Source of the DNA: an uncultured Atopobiaceae bacterium
GTDB taxonomy: Bacteria > Actinomycetota > Coriobacteriia > Coriobacteriales > Atopobiaceae
Length of the DNA stretch: 8,962 nucleotides
Assembly (NCBI GenBank): GCA_947581665.1
Contig: CANPVI010000050.1
Location: 1-8,962, forward strand
Direction: 5' to 3'
Every line of letters starts with the position of its first letter. Position 1 is the stretch's first letter. The position numbers and the translations under genes are program-made. Below the pieces are notes generated by a model. It saw nothing but the letters and a program-made list of their open reading frames with translations. It did not search any database and had not been told where the DNA came from. Below, one piece after another: positions 1-5,989 of this stretch.

Positions 1-216
1 CTCTCACGCGCGACCATGCGCAACATCAAGCAGAACCTCGTGTGGGCGCTCGTCTACAACGTGATCGCGATCCCGCTCGCCGCGGGCGCGCTCGCCTGGG
101 CGCACGTGAACATCCCGCCCGAGGTGGCCGCAGCTGCCATGGCCGCGTCCTCGGTGGGCGTCGTAGTGAATTCGCTCAAGCTCAAACGCTGGGCCAAGCC
201 CTCGCCGAAGGCATAG
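1..216 (+). CDS. copA: Cu(I)-exporting P1B-type ATPase, C-terminal fragment
   Basis: This is the last 71 codons of a gene that starts before the window; the frame is open from base 1 and stops with TAG at 214-216. The visible part holds the last two transmembrane helices of a heavy-metal P-type ATPase. It opens with LSRATMRNIKQN, the usual entry to helix 7. The family's Cu(I) signatures are both exact: N-x6-YN-x4-P at residues 12-25 of the fragment and M-x2-SS-x5-N at residues 47-57. Known role of this subclass: ATP-driven export of Cu(I) across the cytoplasmic membrane. The catalytic phosphorylation domain and the CPC helix lie outside the window, so completeness cannot be judged. The tail after helix 8 is short and basic with no metal-binding cysteines. 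The gene converges with the nitroreductase gene; stop codons are 4 bp apart, leaving no room for a separate terminator. Confidence 0.9.
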   Translation, partial: LSRATMRNIKQNLVWALVYNVIAIPLAAGALAWAHVNIPPEVAAAAMAASSVGVVVNSLKLKRWAKPSPKA

Positions 217-220
217 TCGC

Positions 221-748
221 CTACACGTACATCACCGTGTCATCGAGGGGCTTTCGGCTCTCGTGCATGGGCGACGGCTCGTCGTGTTCCGCGGGCCAGC
301 CGAGCGCGAGGAGCATCACGAGCTCGAAGTCGTCATCGACCTCGAGCGCCTCGCGCACCTTCCCCGTGTCGTAGCCGCGGATCCAAAGCGAGCCGAGTCC
401 GAGCTCGGCGGCCTCGTACATCATCGTCGTGGCCACGATGGAGGCATCTTGGGTGCCCGCGCAGTAGGTGCCGTCGTAGTAGGTGTCCATGGCAATGACA
501 GACGCCTCGCTCTTGGCATAGCCCACGGCGAGCACCACGGGCGCGTTCCTGCCCATCGGCGTGGCCTCCTTCAGGCGCGTCATGGCCTCCTTCGACTGCA
601 CGACGACGATGCGCTGCGGTTGGTTGTTCTTGGCCGTCGGCGCAAGGCGCCCCGCCTCGAGCACCTTCTGGAGCACGTCGTCTTCCACGGGCGCGTCGGC
701 ATAGTGGCGGCAGGAATAGCGAGCACGGGCGAGGTCCATGAAGTCCAT
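221..748 (-). CDS. Nitroreductase family FMN-dependent oxidoreductase
   Basis: A 175-residue protein of the nitroreductase fold, the small single-domain size typical of clostridial and actinobacterial members. The N-terminal RYSCR (residues 10-14) matches the phosphate-contacting R-x-S-x-R of the FMN site. LAPTAKNNQP (35-44) is the family's APS-x-x-N-x-QP block, and GLGSLWIRGYD (117-127) is the conserved C-terminal FMN-side loop. The end, RKPLDD, is also typical. Members reduce nitro-compounds, quinones or flavins with NAD(P)H in the cytoplasm; the substrate here cannot be read from sequence. The ATG at 748 is preferred because AAAGGTG lies just upstream on the minus strand; a second ATG three codons in is possible. 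The gene is monocistronic and divergent from the toxin-antitoxin operon. Proximity to copA is tail-to-tail, so no shared regulation follows. Confidence 0.9.
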   Translation of the reverse strand: MDFMDLARARYSCRHYADAPVEDDVLQKVLEAGRLAPTAKNNQPQRIVVVQSKEAMTRLKEATPMGRNAPVVLAVGYAKSEASVIAMDTYYDGTYCAGTQDASIVATTMMYEAAELGLGSLWIRGYDTGKVREALEVDDDFELVMLLALGWPAEHDEPSPMHESRKPLDDTVMYV

Positions 749-801
749 GAGGCACCTTTCGTTCGAGAACGTGACGACGAGCCCAGTGTAGGCCGTCGCG
801 G

Positions 802-828
802 TCGATGCGAGAGTGGAGTGGGTATAGT
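802..828 (+). promoter_or_regulatory. Candidate promoter of the toxin-antitoxin operon
   Basis: TATAGT at 823-828 fits a sigma-70-type -10 box, preceded by GGG. A possible -35, TCGATG (802-807), is weak with a short 15-bp spacer. Predicted transcription start is near 835, giving a leader of about 40 bases that carries the SD GAGGTG (864-869) seven bases before the antitoxin ATG. The 128-bp gap 749-876 must also hold the nitroreductase promoter on the other strand, for which I find no convincing -35/-10 pair. Confidence 0.4.
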
Positions 829-850
829 AGTGCGGAATGCTTCTAACTAC
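827..850. promoter_or_regulatory. Possible autoregulatory operator (inverted repeat)
   Basis: GTAGT (827-831) and ACTAC (846-850) form an inverted repeat with a 14-bp spacer. It starts inside the -10 box and covers the likely start point, where ribbon-helix-helix antitoxins usually bind to repress their own operon. The arms are only 5 bp, so chance occurrence is possible. Confidence 0.25.
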
Positions 851-876
851 GCCGATTTACATCGAGGTGCATCTTC

Positions 877-1149
877 ATGGTGACGGTTAGCATCAGAATT
901 GAGGATCAAGAAAAACGCGCGCTCGACGAGGTGCTCGATCAGATGGGTATGAACATCACGACGTTCTACACGATCTACACCAAGAAGGTGCTTAGGGACA
1001 GGCGAATCCCCTTTCCCATCGAAGCGACCCCGGATCCCCTCTACTCCGATGCGAACATTCATGCCATCAAAAGGGCTGAGCAGCAGATAGCCGAAGGCCG
1101 TGCGGTGGTTCTCACGATGGACCAGCTTGAGGAACTCCTCGATGCGTGA
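877..1149 (+). CDS. RelB/DinJ-family antitoxin
   Basis: A 90-residue antitoxin. The N-terminal strand TVSIRIED (residues 3-10) followed by two helices ending in LRDRRIPFPI matches the ribbon-helix-helix DNA-binding half of the RelB/DinJ family, including the characteristic turn GMNITTF (residues 24-30) and the PF at the end of the second helix. The rest (IKRAEQQIAEGRAVVLTMDQLEELLDA) is the helical tail that in this family wraps the toxin. Known role: binds and inhibits the partner RNase, and represses the operon through the dimeric RHH domain. The ATG at 877 is set by the SD GAGGTG seven bases upstream. The stop codon overlaps the toxin start by 8 bases, so the pair is translationally coupled. 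G+C is visibly lower than in neighbouring genes. Confidence 0.9.
   Translation: MVTVSIRIEDQEKRALDEVLDQMGMNITTFYTIYTKKVLRDRRIPFPIEATPDPLYSDANIHAIKRAEQQIAEGRAVVLTMDQLEELLDA
1129..1140 (+). promoter_or_regulatory. Toxin ribosome-binding site inside a small hairpin
   Basis: GAGGAA at 1129-1134 is a good Shine-Dalgarno seven bases before the toxin ATG at 1142 and fixes that start. GAGG-AACT-CCTC can fold into a 4-bp stem with a 4-base loop that hides the SD until a ribosome finishing the antitoxin opens it. The pairing is seen; the regulatory effect is inferred. Confidence 0.45.
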
Positions 1150-1399
1150 CATCGTATTCGCCGAAGATTCATTCGCCCAGCTTCAGGAGTGGCAATCACG
1201 GGACAAGGCCAAGCTCAAGCGCGTCTATGAGCTCATCAAGTCCATCCAGCGAACTCCCTTTGAAGGCATAGGGAAGCCAGAGGCTCTCCGCGGGGAACTA
1301 GCCGGTAAGTGGAGTCGACGAATAGACGAGAAGAATCGCCTCGTCTATTCAGTTGACGACCACTCAATTCATATTTACCAGCTCAAAGGACACTGCTGA
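1142..1399 (+). CDS. yoeB: YoeB/Txe-family mRNA interferase toxin
   Basis: An 85-residue toxin of the RelE/YoeB superfamily, one residue longer than the 84 of E. coli YoeB. It follows that family closely: the block RRTPFEGKGKPE of E. coli is QRTPFEGIGKPE here (36-47), and W-SRRI-EEHRLVY is W-SRRI-EKNRLVY (57-69). Family knowledge: these proteins cleave mRNA in the ribosomal A site. The catalytic Glu46 and Arg65 of E. coli correspond to Glu47 and Arg66, both present, and His83 to His84. The terminal Tyr84 is replaced by Cys85 (codon TGC), so the protein ends in GHC instead of the usual HY; activity may be reduced. The start at 1142, not an upstream in-frame ATG, is supported by the SD at 1129-1134 and by the family N-terminus (MRDIVFAEDS). 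It converges with the endonuclease IV-like gene, 5 bp between stops. Confidence 0.92.
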   Translation: MRDIVFAEDSFAQLQEWQSRDKAKLKRVYELIKSIQRTPFEGIGKPEALRGELAGKWSRRIDEKNRLVYSVDDHSIHIYQLKGHC

Positions 1400-1404
1400 C
1401 GTGC

Positions 1405-2232
1405 CTATTCCAACGCGGCGGCGAGGGCTTTGATGGCCTCGCCGTAGGCGCCCACGTCGTCGTGCGGGGTCTCGAAGATGAGGACCTTGTCGCGAAGCCG
1501 CTTCGCGATCTCGCAGAGGCCCGGCAGGCCGATCTTGCCCTCGCCGAGCGGGAGGTGGTGCGTGTGGTGCGTGCCGAGGTCGTAGCGCGGGTCGGCGAGG
1601 TGGACGGCCTTCACGCGCTCGAGCCCCACCTTCCGGTCGAGCTCGGCGAGCACGCCGTCGAGATCGCCCACCACGTCATAGCCGGCGCCCCAGAGGCCCA
1701 CGACGTCGAGGCAGAGCCCCACGTGGTCGCCGAGCTTCACGCCATCGAGGAGCGCCGCCATCTCCTCGAAGGTGACGCCGATCTCGTTGCCCGCGCCCGG
1801 CAGGTTCACGATGAGGAACGTCGTGGTCTGGCCCTTCGTGAGCACTTCGTTCAGCGCGGCGCACGTGTGCGCGATCGCCACGTCGCGATCCTCGTCGATG
1901 GCGCTTCCGGGATGCGCGGCGTAGAGCTGGCCCGGAAGCTGCTCCATGCGCGCGAGATCCTCCGAGAAGACGAGCTTCGCGAAGTCCTCCTTGGGGAGCT
2001 CGCCCGAGGCGGGATCGGCGGTGTAGGGCGCGTAGGCCACGATCGGGCCCATGTCGTGCTCCGCCTGGTAGGCGGCGAATTTCTGGAGGTCGGCCTCGTC
2101 CCACGTCCTCGCACGGCCACCGCGCGGGTTGCGCGTGAAGAACTGGAACGTGTTCGCGCCGAGGCCGGAGGATTCATAGGCCATGCCCATGAAGCCGTTG
2201 CGGTCGGAGAGGTGGCAGCCGATGCGTGTCAT
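1405..2232 (-). CDS. Endonuclease IV (Nfo) family TIM-barrel protein with degenerate zinc site
   Basis: A 275-residue protein clearly related along its full length to endonuclease IV, the Zn-dependent AP endonuclease of base-excision repair. Recognisable blocks: GCHLSDRNGF (5-14), NTFQFFTRNPRGG (27-39), APYTADPAS (68-76), HPGS (107-110), GAGNEIGVTFEE (146-157), CLDVVGLWGAGYD (174-186), VHLADPR (210-216), PLGEGKIG (228-235) and FETPHDD (253-259). Aligning these with E. coli Nfo, the ligands His109, Asp179, His216, His231 and Glu261 are kept (His107, Asp176, His211, His226, Glu254), but His69, Glu145, His182 and Asp229 are replaced by Tyr67, Val142, Gly179 and Thr224. A standard tri-zinc centre cannot form, so ordinary AP-endonuclease activity is doubtful; a one-metal enzyme of other function or a DNA-binding pseudoenzyme is possible. 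The ATG at 2232 has AAAGG six bases upstream. No frameshift or stop is present, so the gene is maintained. Confidence 0.88.
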   Translation of the reverse strand: MTRIGCHLSDRNGFMGMAYESSGLGANTFQFFTRNPRGGRARTWDEADLQKFAAYQAEHDMGPIVAYAPYTADPASGELPKEDFAKLVFSEDLARMEQLPGQLYAAHPGSAIDEDRDVAIAHTCAALNEVLTKGQTTTFLIVNLPGAGNEIGVTFEEMAALLDGVKLGDHVGLCLDVVGLWGAGYDVVGDLDGVLAELDRKVGLERVKAVHLADPRYDLGTHHTHHLPLGEGKIGLPGLCEIAKRLRDKVLIFETPHDDVGAYGEAIKALAAALE

Positions 2233-2271
2233 AGCGGGCCTTTCTCGCGGGGAGGTGCCGTGTCCATGGCG

Positions 2272-2291
2272 TATCTACCCAGCTTCGAAGC
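2272..2291 (-). promoter_or_regulatory. Weak promoter with overlapping palindrome upstream of the Nfo-like gene
   Basis: On the minus strand TAGATA (2277 to 2272) is a -10-like box about 40 bases before the ATG. The perfect 10-bp palindrome GCTTCGAAGC (2282-2291) lies just upstream, in what would be the spacer, a usual repressor position. No good -35 was found. Confidence 0.25.
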
Positions 2292-2320
2292 CGCCACAGC
2301 ACGCACACATGGCGAGCGAT

Positions 2321-2475
2321 GCCAACCTTTTCGCCAGATGATCGCGACCTGAAGACTTACGCCGCATGGCCACTTTTTCGGTGCGGTTCCACACCGGAAA
2401 AGTGGCCATGCGGCGAAAAGGTTGGTAGTACTCGCGGCCATGCGGCGTAGGTCTTCAGGTCACGGCCATGCGGCG
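2321..2475. repeat. Nested inverted/direct repeat block with four copies of a 12-mer
   Basis: This fills most of the 253-bp gap between the Nfo-like gene start and the HAD gene end. GGCCATGCGGCG occurs three times direct (2404-2415, 2436-2447, 2464-2475) and once inverted (2360-2371). Three long inverted repeats are nested: 2346-2371 with 2436-2461 (26 bp, one mismatch), 2360-2383 with 2392-2415 (24 bp, one G-U), and 2322-2335 with 2412-2425 (14 bp perfect). The left arms can therefore pair with alternative partners. It could be a REP-like or MITE-like element, a two-way terminator, or a protein-binding array. No reading frame in it looks coding. Confidence 0.85.
2360..2415. terminator. Strong 24-bp hairpin, possible terminator of the helicase-HAD operon
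   Basis: A 24-bp stem with an 8-base loop (2384-2391), about 70 bp beyond the HAD stop codon in the direction of its transcription. It contains T5 and A4 runs inside the stem but is not followed by a U-tract on either strand, so it is not a classical intrinsic terminator. It may stop transcription with Rho or protect mRNA ends, or be only the core of the surrounding repeat. Confidence 0.35.
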
Positions 2476-2485
2476 AAACCAGACG

Positions 2486-3322
2486 CTACTTCGTGAGGCC
2501 GAGGTAGTCGAAGGCTTGGGCGAGGCCATCCTCGTCCACGTCGCCGGTCACGTAGTCCGCCGCGGCCTTCGTCTCGTCGTCGGCGTTGCCCATGGCCACG
2601 GAGTAGGCGCAGACCTGAAACATCGGGATGTCCACGATGGCGTCACCGAAGGCGATCGTGTCCTCGGGCTTCGCGCCGATGTAGTTCAGGAGCTTTTGCA
2701 CCGAGAGCCCCTTGTCGATCTTGGGGAGGGCGAGGTCGCCGAAGAGCGCCGTGTTCTCGTAGCCGCCCCACGTGCCCACCTTGAGCTCGGGAAACGCCTC
2801 CACCGCGTCGAGATAGTCCTGGTAGCTGTCGAGGATGAAGCTGATCTTGTTCATCTCGTCGCGGTAGAGCCCAGCGCCGAAGATCATCTCCGGGAAGGCC
2901 TCGCGGATGCCGTAGTCCTCGTTGATGGGCTTGTCCTTGCGGCGCATGTACTCGCGGATCACCGAGCCGCCGCGCTCCTCGAAGTTTTCGCTCGCGAAGA
3001 GCCCATCGTTGGCCTCGAGGTAGAACTCGAGGCCGCGCGAATGCAGCCAGTCCACGCAGGCGCGCTCGTCCTCGGCGGAGAGCGTCTGGTGGAAGATCTC
3101 CTTCTCGTGGTCCTCCACGTAGCCGCCGTTCGCGCCGATGAGGCCATCGAGGCCGATCTCCCAGATCTCGGAGTAGATCTCGGCCCGTGAGCGCCCCGTG
3201 CAGAGGTAGACGCGGTGCCCAAGCGCGCGAGCGGCGCGAATGGCCTCGCGCGCGCTTTCCGGGATCCTGCCCTCCGAGCCCGTGAGCGTGTTGTCCACGT
3301 CGACGAAGCACACCTTGCCCAT
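2486..3322 (-). CDS. Cof-type HAD-IIB family phosphatase
   Basis: A 278-residue haloacid-dehalogenase-superfamily hydrolase with a type IIB cap, the usual size for the Cof/YbiV group. Motif I is FVDVDNTLT with the nucleophile Asp8 and acid/base Asp10. Motif II is CTGRS (Thr42), motif III is probably Lys204 in KIDKGLSV, and motif IV is GDAIVDIPMF (Asp227, Asp231). The cap lies roughly at residues 80-185. Family role: Mg-dependent removal of phosphate from small cytosolic metabolites such as sugar phosphates or cofactor precursors; the substrate is not predictable. Motif IV normally reads GD-x-x-ND; here the Asn is Val230, while both aspartates remain, so activity is still plausible. The ATG at 3322 is preceded by GGAAGGG at suitable distance. 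It begins 24 bp after the helicase stop on the same strand, so it is likely cotranscribed with it. Confidence 0.9.
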   Translation of the reverse strand: MGKVCFVDVDNTLTGSEGRIPESAREAIRAARALGHRVYLCTGRSRAEIYSEIWEIGLDGLIGANGGYVEDHEKEIFHQTLSAEDERACVDWLHSRGLEFYLEANDGLFASENFEERGGSVIREYMRRKDKPINEDYGIREAFPEMIFGAGLYRDEMNKISFILDSYQDYLDAVEAFPELKVGTWGGYENTALFGDLALPKIDKGLSVQKLLNYIGAKPEDTIAFGDAIVDIPMFQVCAYSVAMGNADDETKAAADYVTGDVDEDGLAQAFDYLGLTK

Positions 3323-3346
3323 CCGTAGTCCCTTCCGCGAGCGTCC

Positions 3347-5944
3347 TTACGCGCCGCTTTCCTCGAACAGGTCCTCGATGAAGCCCGCGGCGTAGGAGGA
3401 GAAGACGACCTCCCCCGCCTCCTGCGTGGCGTCGAGGTCGATTGTGGCCCAAATCTGGAAGTCGCCGTCGAGCGCCTCGTCGGCGAGGATCTGGCGCGCG
3501 CGCCACTCGTGGCGTTCGCGCTCGGGCGATTCGTCGAGCGTGAAGTACGCGGTCGAGCGCGCGTCGGCGTCGGTGCGGGCCTCCTCGTGCGCGTCGTAGA
3601 ACGCGTCGAGGAGCGCATGCCACCTCGCCTGGCCGAGGCCGAAGTCGCCATCGAGCGCGCCCAGCGCCGCCGCGTCCTCGCGCGCGACGGCGAGCACGCG
3701 TTCGAAGAGGGCGTTTCGCACCTGCACCTCGAGGCCATGGCGTTCCACGTAGACCACCGCATCCCCTTCGCCGGGCGGGGCCGCCTCCTCGCCCGCCGAG
3801 GCCTCCCAGGCATCCACGAGCGAGCTATCCGTCGTGTGCACCACGTAGCCGAGCCAGGCGATCACATCCGCAAGGCGCTCGTCCACGTAGGCCTCCGGGA
3901 TGGAGCGCGAGAGCAGGTGGTAGGCATCGGAGAGGTAGCGCAAGAGGATCCCCTCGGCGCGCGCGATGCCGAGCGCGCCCACGTAGGCTTTGAAACCGGC
4001 CGACGTCTCCACCATCGCGCGGAGCACGCTCTTCGGGCTCGGCGCGTAATCGCGCGCCCACGGCACGCGCACGCAGTAGGCCTCGAAGGCGCTCTGGATG
4101 AGCTCCTCGAGCGGCTTTGGCCAGCTCACCTCCGCCACGCGCTCCTTGCGCTCCTCCACGTCCACGCCCTCGGCGCGAAGTTCCGCCCAGACGGCGTCGC
4201 GCGCCTTGCGCTCCTGCGCGCGGAGGATCTGCCGCGGGTCCTCGAGCACGCTCTCCGCGAGGGAGACGACGTCGAGTGCGTAGTCCGGGCTCTCGCGCTC
4301 GAGGAGGTCGAGCGCCGCCACGAAGAAGGGCGAGAGCGGCTGGTCGAGGGCGAAATCCTCGGGGAGGTCGATCGTGAGCTCGTAGCGCTCGGCTCCCGCC
4401 TCGTCCTCGCTCGCCACCACCACGCCCGTGTCGATGAGCGTGAGGAGGATCTCCCGGGCGCGCGCCTCGTTGGCGGCCTTCGCCTCGTCGGAGATCTCCG
4501 CGCCGTGGATGAGCTCGACGATCGAGCGCCAGGCGTCTCCGCCGCGCGCCACGAGCGAGAGCACCATGGCGTGCGATACCTCGAAGTGCGCGCGCAGGGT
4601 CTCCGGTGCCTTCTCCACGAGGCCCTGGAAGGTCCTCTCGTTCCAGCCCACGAAGCCCTTCGGCGGCTGCTTCTTCCTCAGCTTGCGCGCCTTCTTCGGA
4701 TCTCCCGCCGCGCGCTGGCGCTGGCGCTCGTTCTCGATCTCGTGCTCGGGGGCTTGGGCGATGACCACGCCCTCGGTGTCGAAGCCCGCGCGCCCCGCGC
4801 GCCCGGCGATCTGGTGGAACTCGCGGGCGGAGAGGCGGCGCACGCGCGTGCCGTCGAACTTCGCAAGCGCGGTGAGGAGCACCGTGTGGATGGGCACGTT
4901 GATGCCCACGCCGAGCGTGTCCGTGCCGCAGATGACCTCGAGGAGCCCTTGCTGCGCGAGGCGCTCCACGAGGAGGCGGTAGCGAGGGAGCATGCCCGCG
5001 TGGTGCACGCCGACCCCCGCCGCGAGCAGGCGCTGGAGGGTCTTTCCGAAGGGCGTGGTGAAGCGCGTGCCCTTCATGGCCTGCCGCACGGCGTCGCGGC
5101 GCTCCTTCTCCGCCACGCCGTAGCTCGCGAGGGCCTGCGCGCTCGCGAGGGCCGCGTCCTGCGAGAAGTGGACGATGTAGAGCGGGCCCTCCCCGCGCTT
5201 GAGGGCGAGCTCGACGGCGGTTTCCAGCGGCTGGAGCGAGTAGTGGTACTCGAGCGGCACCGGCCGAGGCGCGTCGAGGACGCGGTCCACCACGCGACCC
5301 CCGCGTTCTTCGAGCCGTTCCGCGATCGTGCCCACGTTGCCGAGCGTGGCGCTCATGAGCAGGAACTGCGCGTGGGGCATCTCGATGAGGGGCACCTGCC
5401 AGGCCCAACCGCGCTCGGGATCGCCGAAGTAGTGGAACTCGTCCATCACCACGCAGTCGATGCCGCAGTCCTCGCCCTCGCGGAGCGCGAGGTTCGCGAG
5501 CACCTCGGCCGTGCAGCACACGACGGGCGCCGTGGGGTTGATTGAGGCGTCGCCCGTGAGCATGCCCACGTTGTCGCGGCCGAGGACGTCGGTGAAGTCG
5601 AAGAACTTCTCCGAGACGAGGGCCTTGATGGGGGCCGTGTACCAGCAGGTCCTCCCCGTGGCGATGGCTTGGAAGGCGAGCCCCAAGCCCACGAGGCTCT
5701 TGCCGCTTCCCGTGGGCGTGCCGAGGATCACCGAATCCCCCGCGGCGAGGTCCATGAGCGCGTCCTCTTGGTGCGGCCAGAGCTCGAAGCCGCGATCGAG
5801 CGTCCACTCGAGGTACGCCTCGAAGGCCTCGTCCGCGCTGAGCAGCTCGCCCTCCCCCGTCTCCGCCCACGGCAGCCTATAGCCGAGCGATCCGTACGCG
5901 AAGGCGTCGCGCGCTTCCTGCGGGTTTTCTCGTGTTTCATCCAT
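3347..5944 (-). CDS. Ski2-like DEAD/DEAH-box helicase, DUF3516 type
   Basis: A superfamily 2 helicase of about 865 residues. With the start at 5944 the motifs are: Q-like FELWPHQEDAL near 53-63; Walker A GTPTGSGKS (75-83); motif Ia TAPIKALVSEKF; TGDASIN; motif II DEFH (168-171); motif III MSATL (197-201); motif V GTDTLGVGIN (340-349); motif VI QIAGRAGRAG (378-387). This order and wording is that of Ski2/Mtr4-like helicases. A Lys-rich linker (417-431) leads into a long C-terminal half matching my memory of the actinobacterial DUF3516 domain. Likely role: ATP-dependent unwinding of structured RNA or RNA-DNA; the target is unknown. ATG 5944 (MDETRE...) is chosen because none of the upstream in-frame starts (ATG 5956, ATG 5971, TTG 5974 and 5977) has an SD and a -10-like TATGCT sits seven bases before it, suggesting a leaderless start. 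The downstream HAD gene probably shares the transcript. Confidence 0.9.
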   Translation of the reverse strand: MDETRENPQEARDAFAYGSLGYRLPWAETGEGELLSADEAFEAYLEWTLDRGFELWPHQEDALMDLAAGDSVILGTPTGSGKSLVGLGLAFQAIATGRTCWYTAPIKALVSEKFFDFTDVLGRDNVGMLTGDASINPTAPVVCCTAEVLANLALREGEDCGIDCVVMDEFHYFGDPERGWAWQVPLIEMPHAQFLLMSATLGNVGTIAERLEERGGRVVDRVLDAPRPVPLEYHYSLQPLETAVELALKRGEGPLYIVHFSQDAALASAQALASYGVAEKERRDAVRQAMKGTRFTTPFGKTLQRLLAAGVGVHHAGMLPRYRLLVERLAQQGLLEVICGTDTLGVGINVPIHTVLLTALAKFDGTRVRRLSAREFHQIAGRAGRAGFDTEGVVIAQAPEHEIENERQRQRAAGDPKKARKLRKKQPPKGFVGWNERTFQGLVEKAPETLRAHFEVSHAMVLSLVARGGDAWRSIVELIHGAEISDEAKAANEARAREILLTLIDTGVVVASEDEAGAERYELTIDLPEDFALDQPLSPFFVAALDLLERESPDYALDVVSLAESVLEDPRQILRAQERKARDAVWAELRAEGVDVEERKERVAEVSWPKPLEELIQSAFEAYCVRVPWARDYAPSPKSVLRAMVETSAGFKAYVGALGIARAEGILLRYLSDAYHLLSRSIPEAYVDERLADVIAWLGYVVHTTDSSLVDAWEASAGEEAAPPGEGDAVVYVERHGLEVQVRNALFERVLAVAREDAAALGALDGDFGLGQARWHALLDAFYDAHEEARTDADARSTAYFTLDESPERERHEWRARQILADEALDGDFQIWATIDLDATQEAGEVVFSSYAAGFIEDLFEESGA

Positions 5945-5951
5945 GGGGAAG

Positions 5952-5957
5952 AGCATA
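5952..5957 (-). promoter_or_regulatory. Candidate -10 box for a leaderless helicase transcript
   Basis: Minus-strand TATGCT (5957 to 5952) is followed by seven bases and then ATG at 5944, the spacing expected if the transcript begins at the start codon. No convincing -35 hexamer is seen at 16-18 bp upstream. If translation begins at 5971 or 5977 instead, this is not a promoter. Confidence 0.3.
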
Positions 5958-5989
5958 CGCCACGGCCCCATCAACAATTACGTCGCGAA

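Noticed and set aside
760..771. CGTTCGAGAACG as a LexA/SOS box upstream of the nitroreductase
   Set aside because: Gram-positive SOS boxes have GAAC before GTTC; here the half-sites are in the reverse order, and the nitroreductase is not a typical SOS gene.
1100..1141. Longer start for the toxin at ATG 1100
   Set aside because: It would overlap the antitoxin by 50 bases, lacks an SD, and adds residues absent from YoeB proteins; ATG 1142 has a good SD and the family N-terminus.
1462..2352. A 296-codon plus-strand frame opposite the Nfo-like gene
   Set aside because: Antisense to a full-length family member; composition is that of a GC shadow.
2229..2441. A 70-codon minus-strand frame across the 2321-2475 repeat
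   Set aside because: Its codons run through the inverted repeats, it has no SD, and it overlaps the promoter of the Nfo-like gene.
3509..5545. A 678-codon open frame on the plus strand across the helicase gene
   Set aside because: It is antisense to a gene with all helicase motifs, its product is Arg/His/Glu-rich low-complexity, and high GC keeps such frames open.
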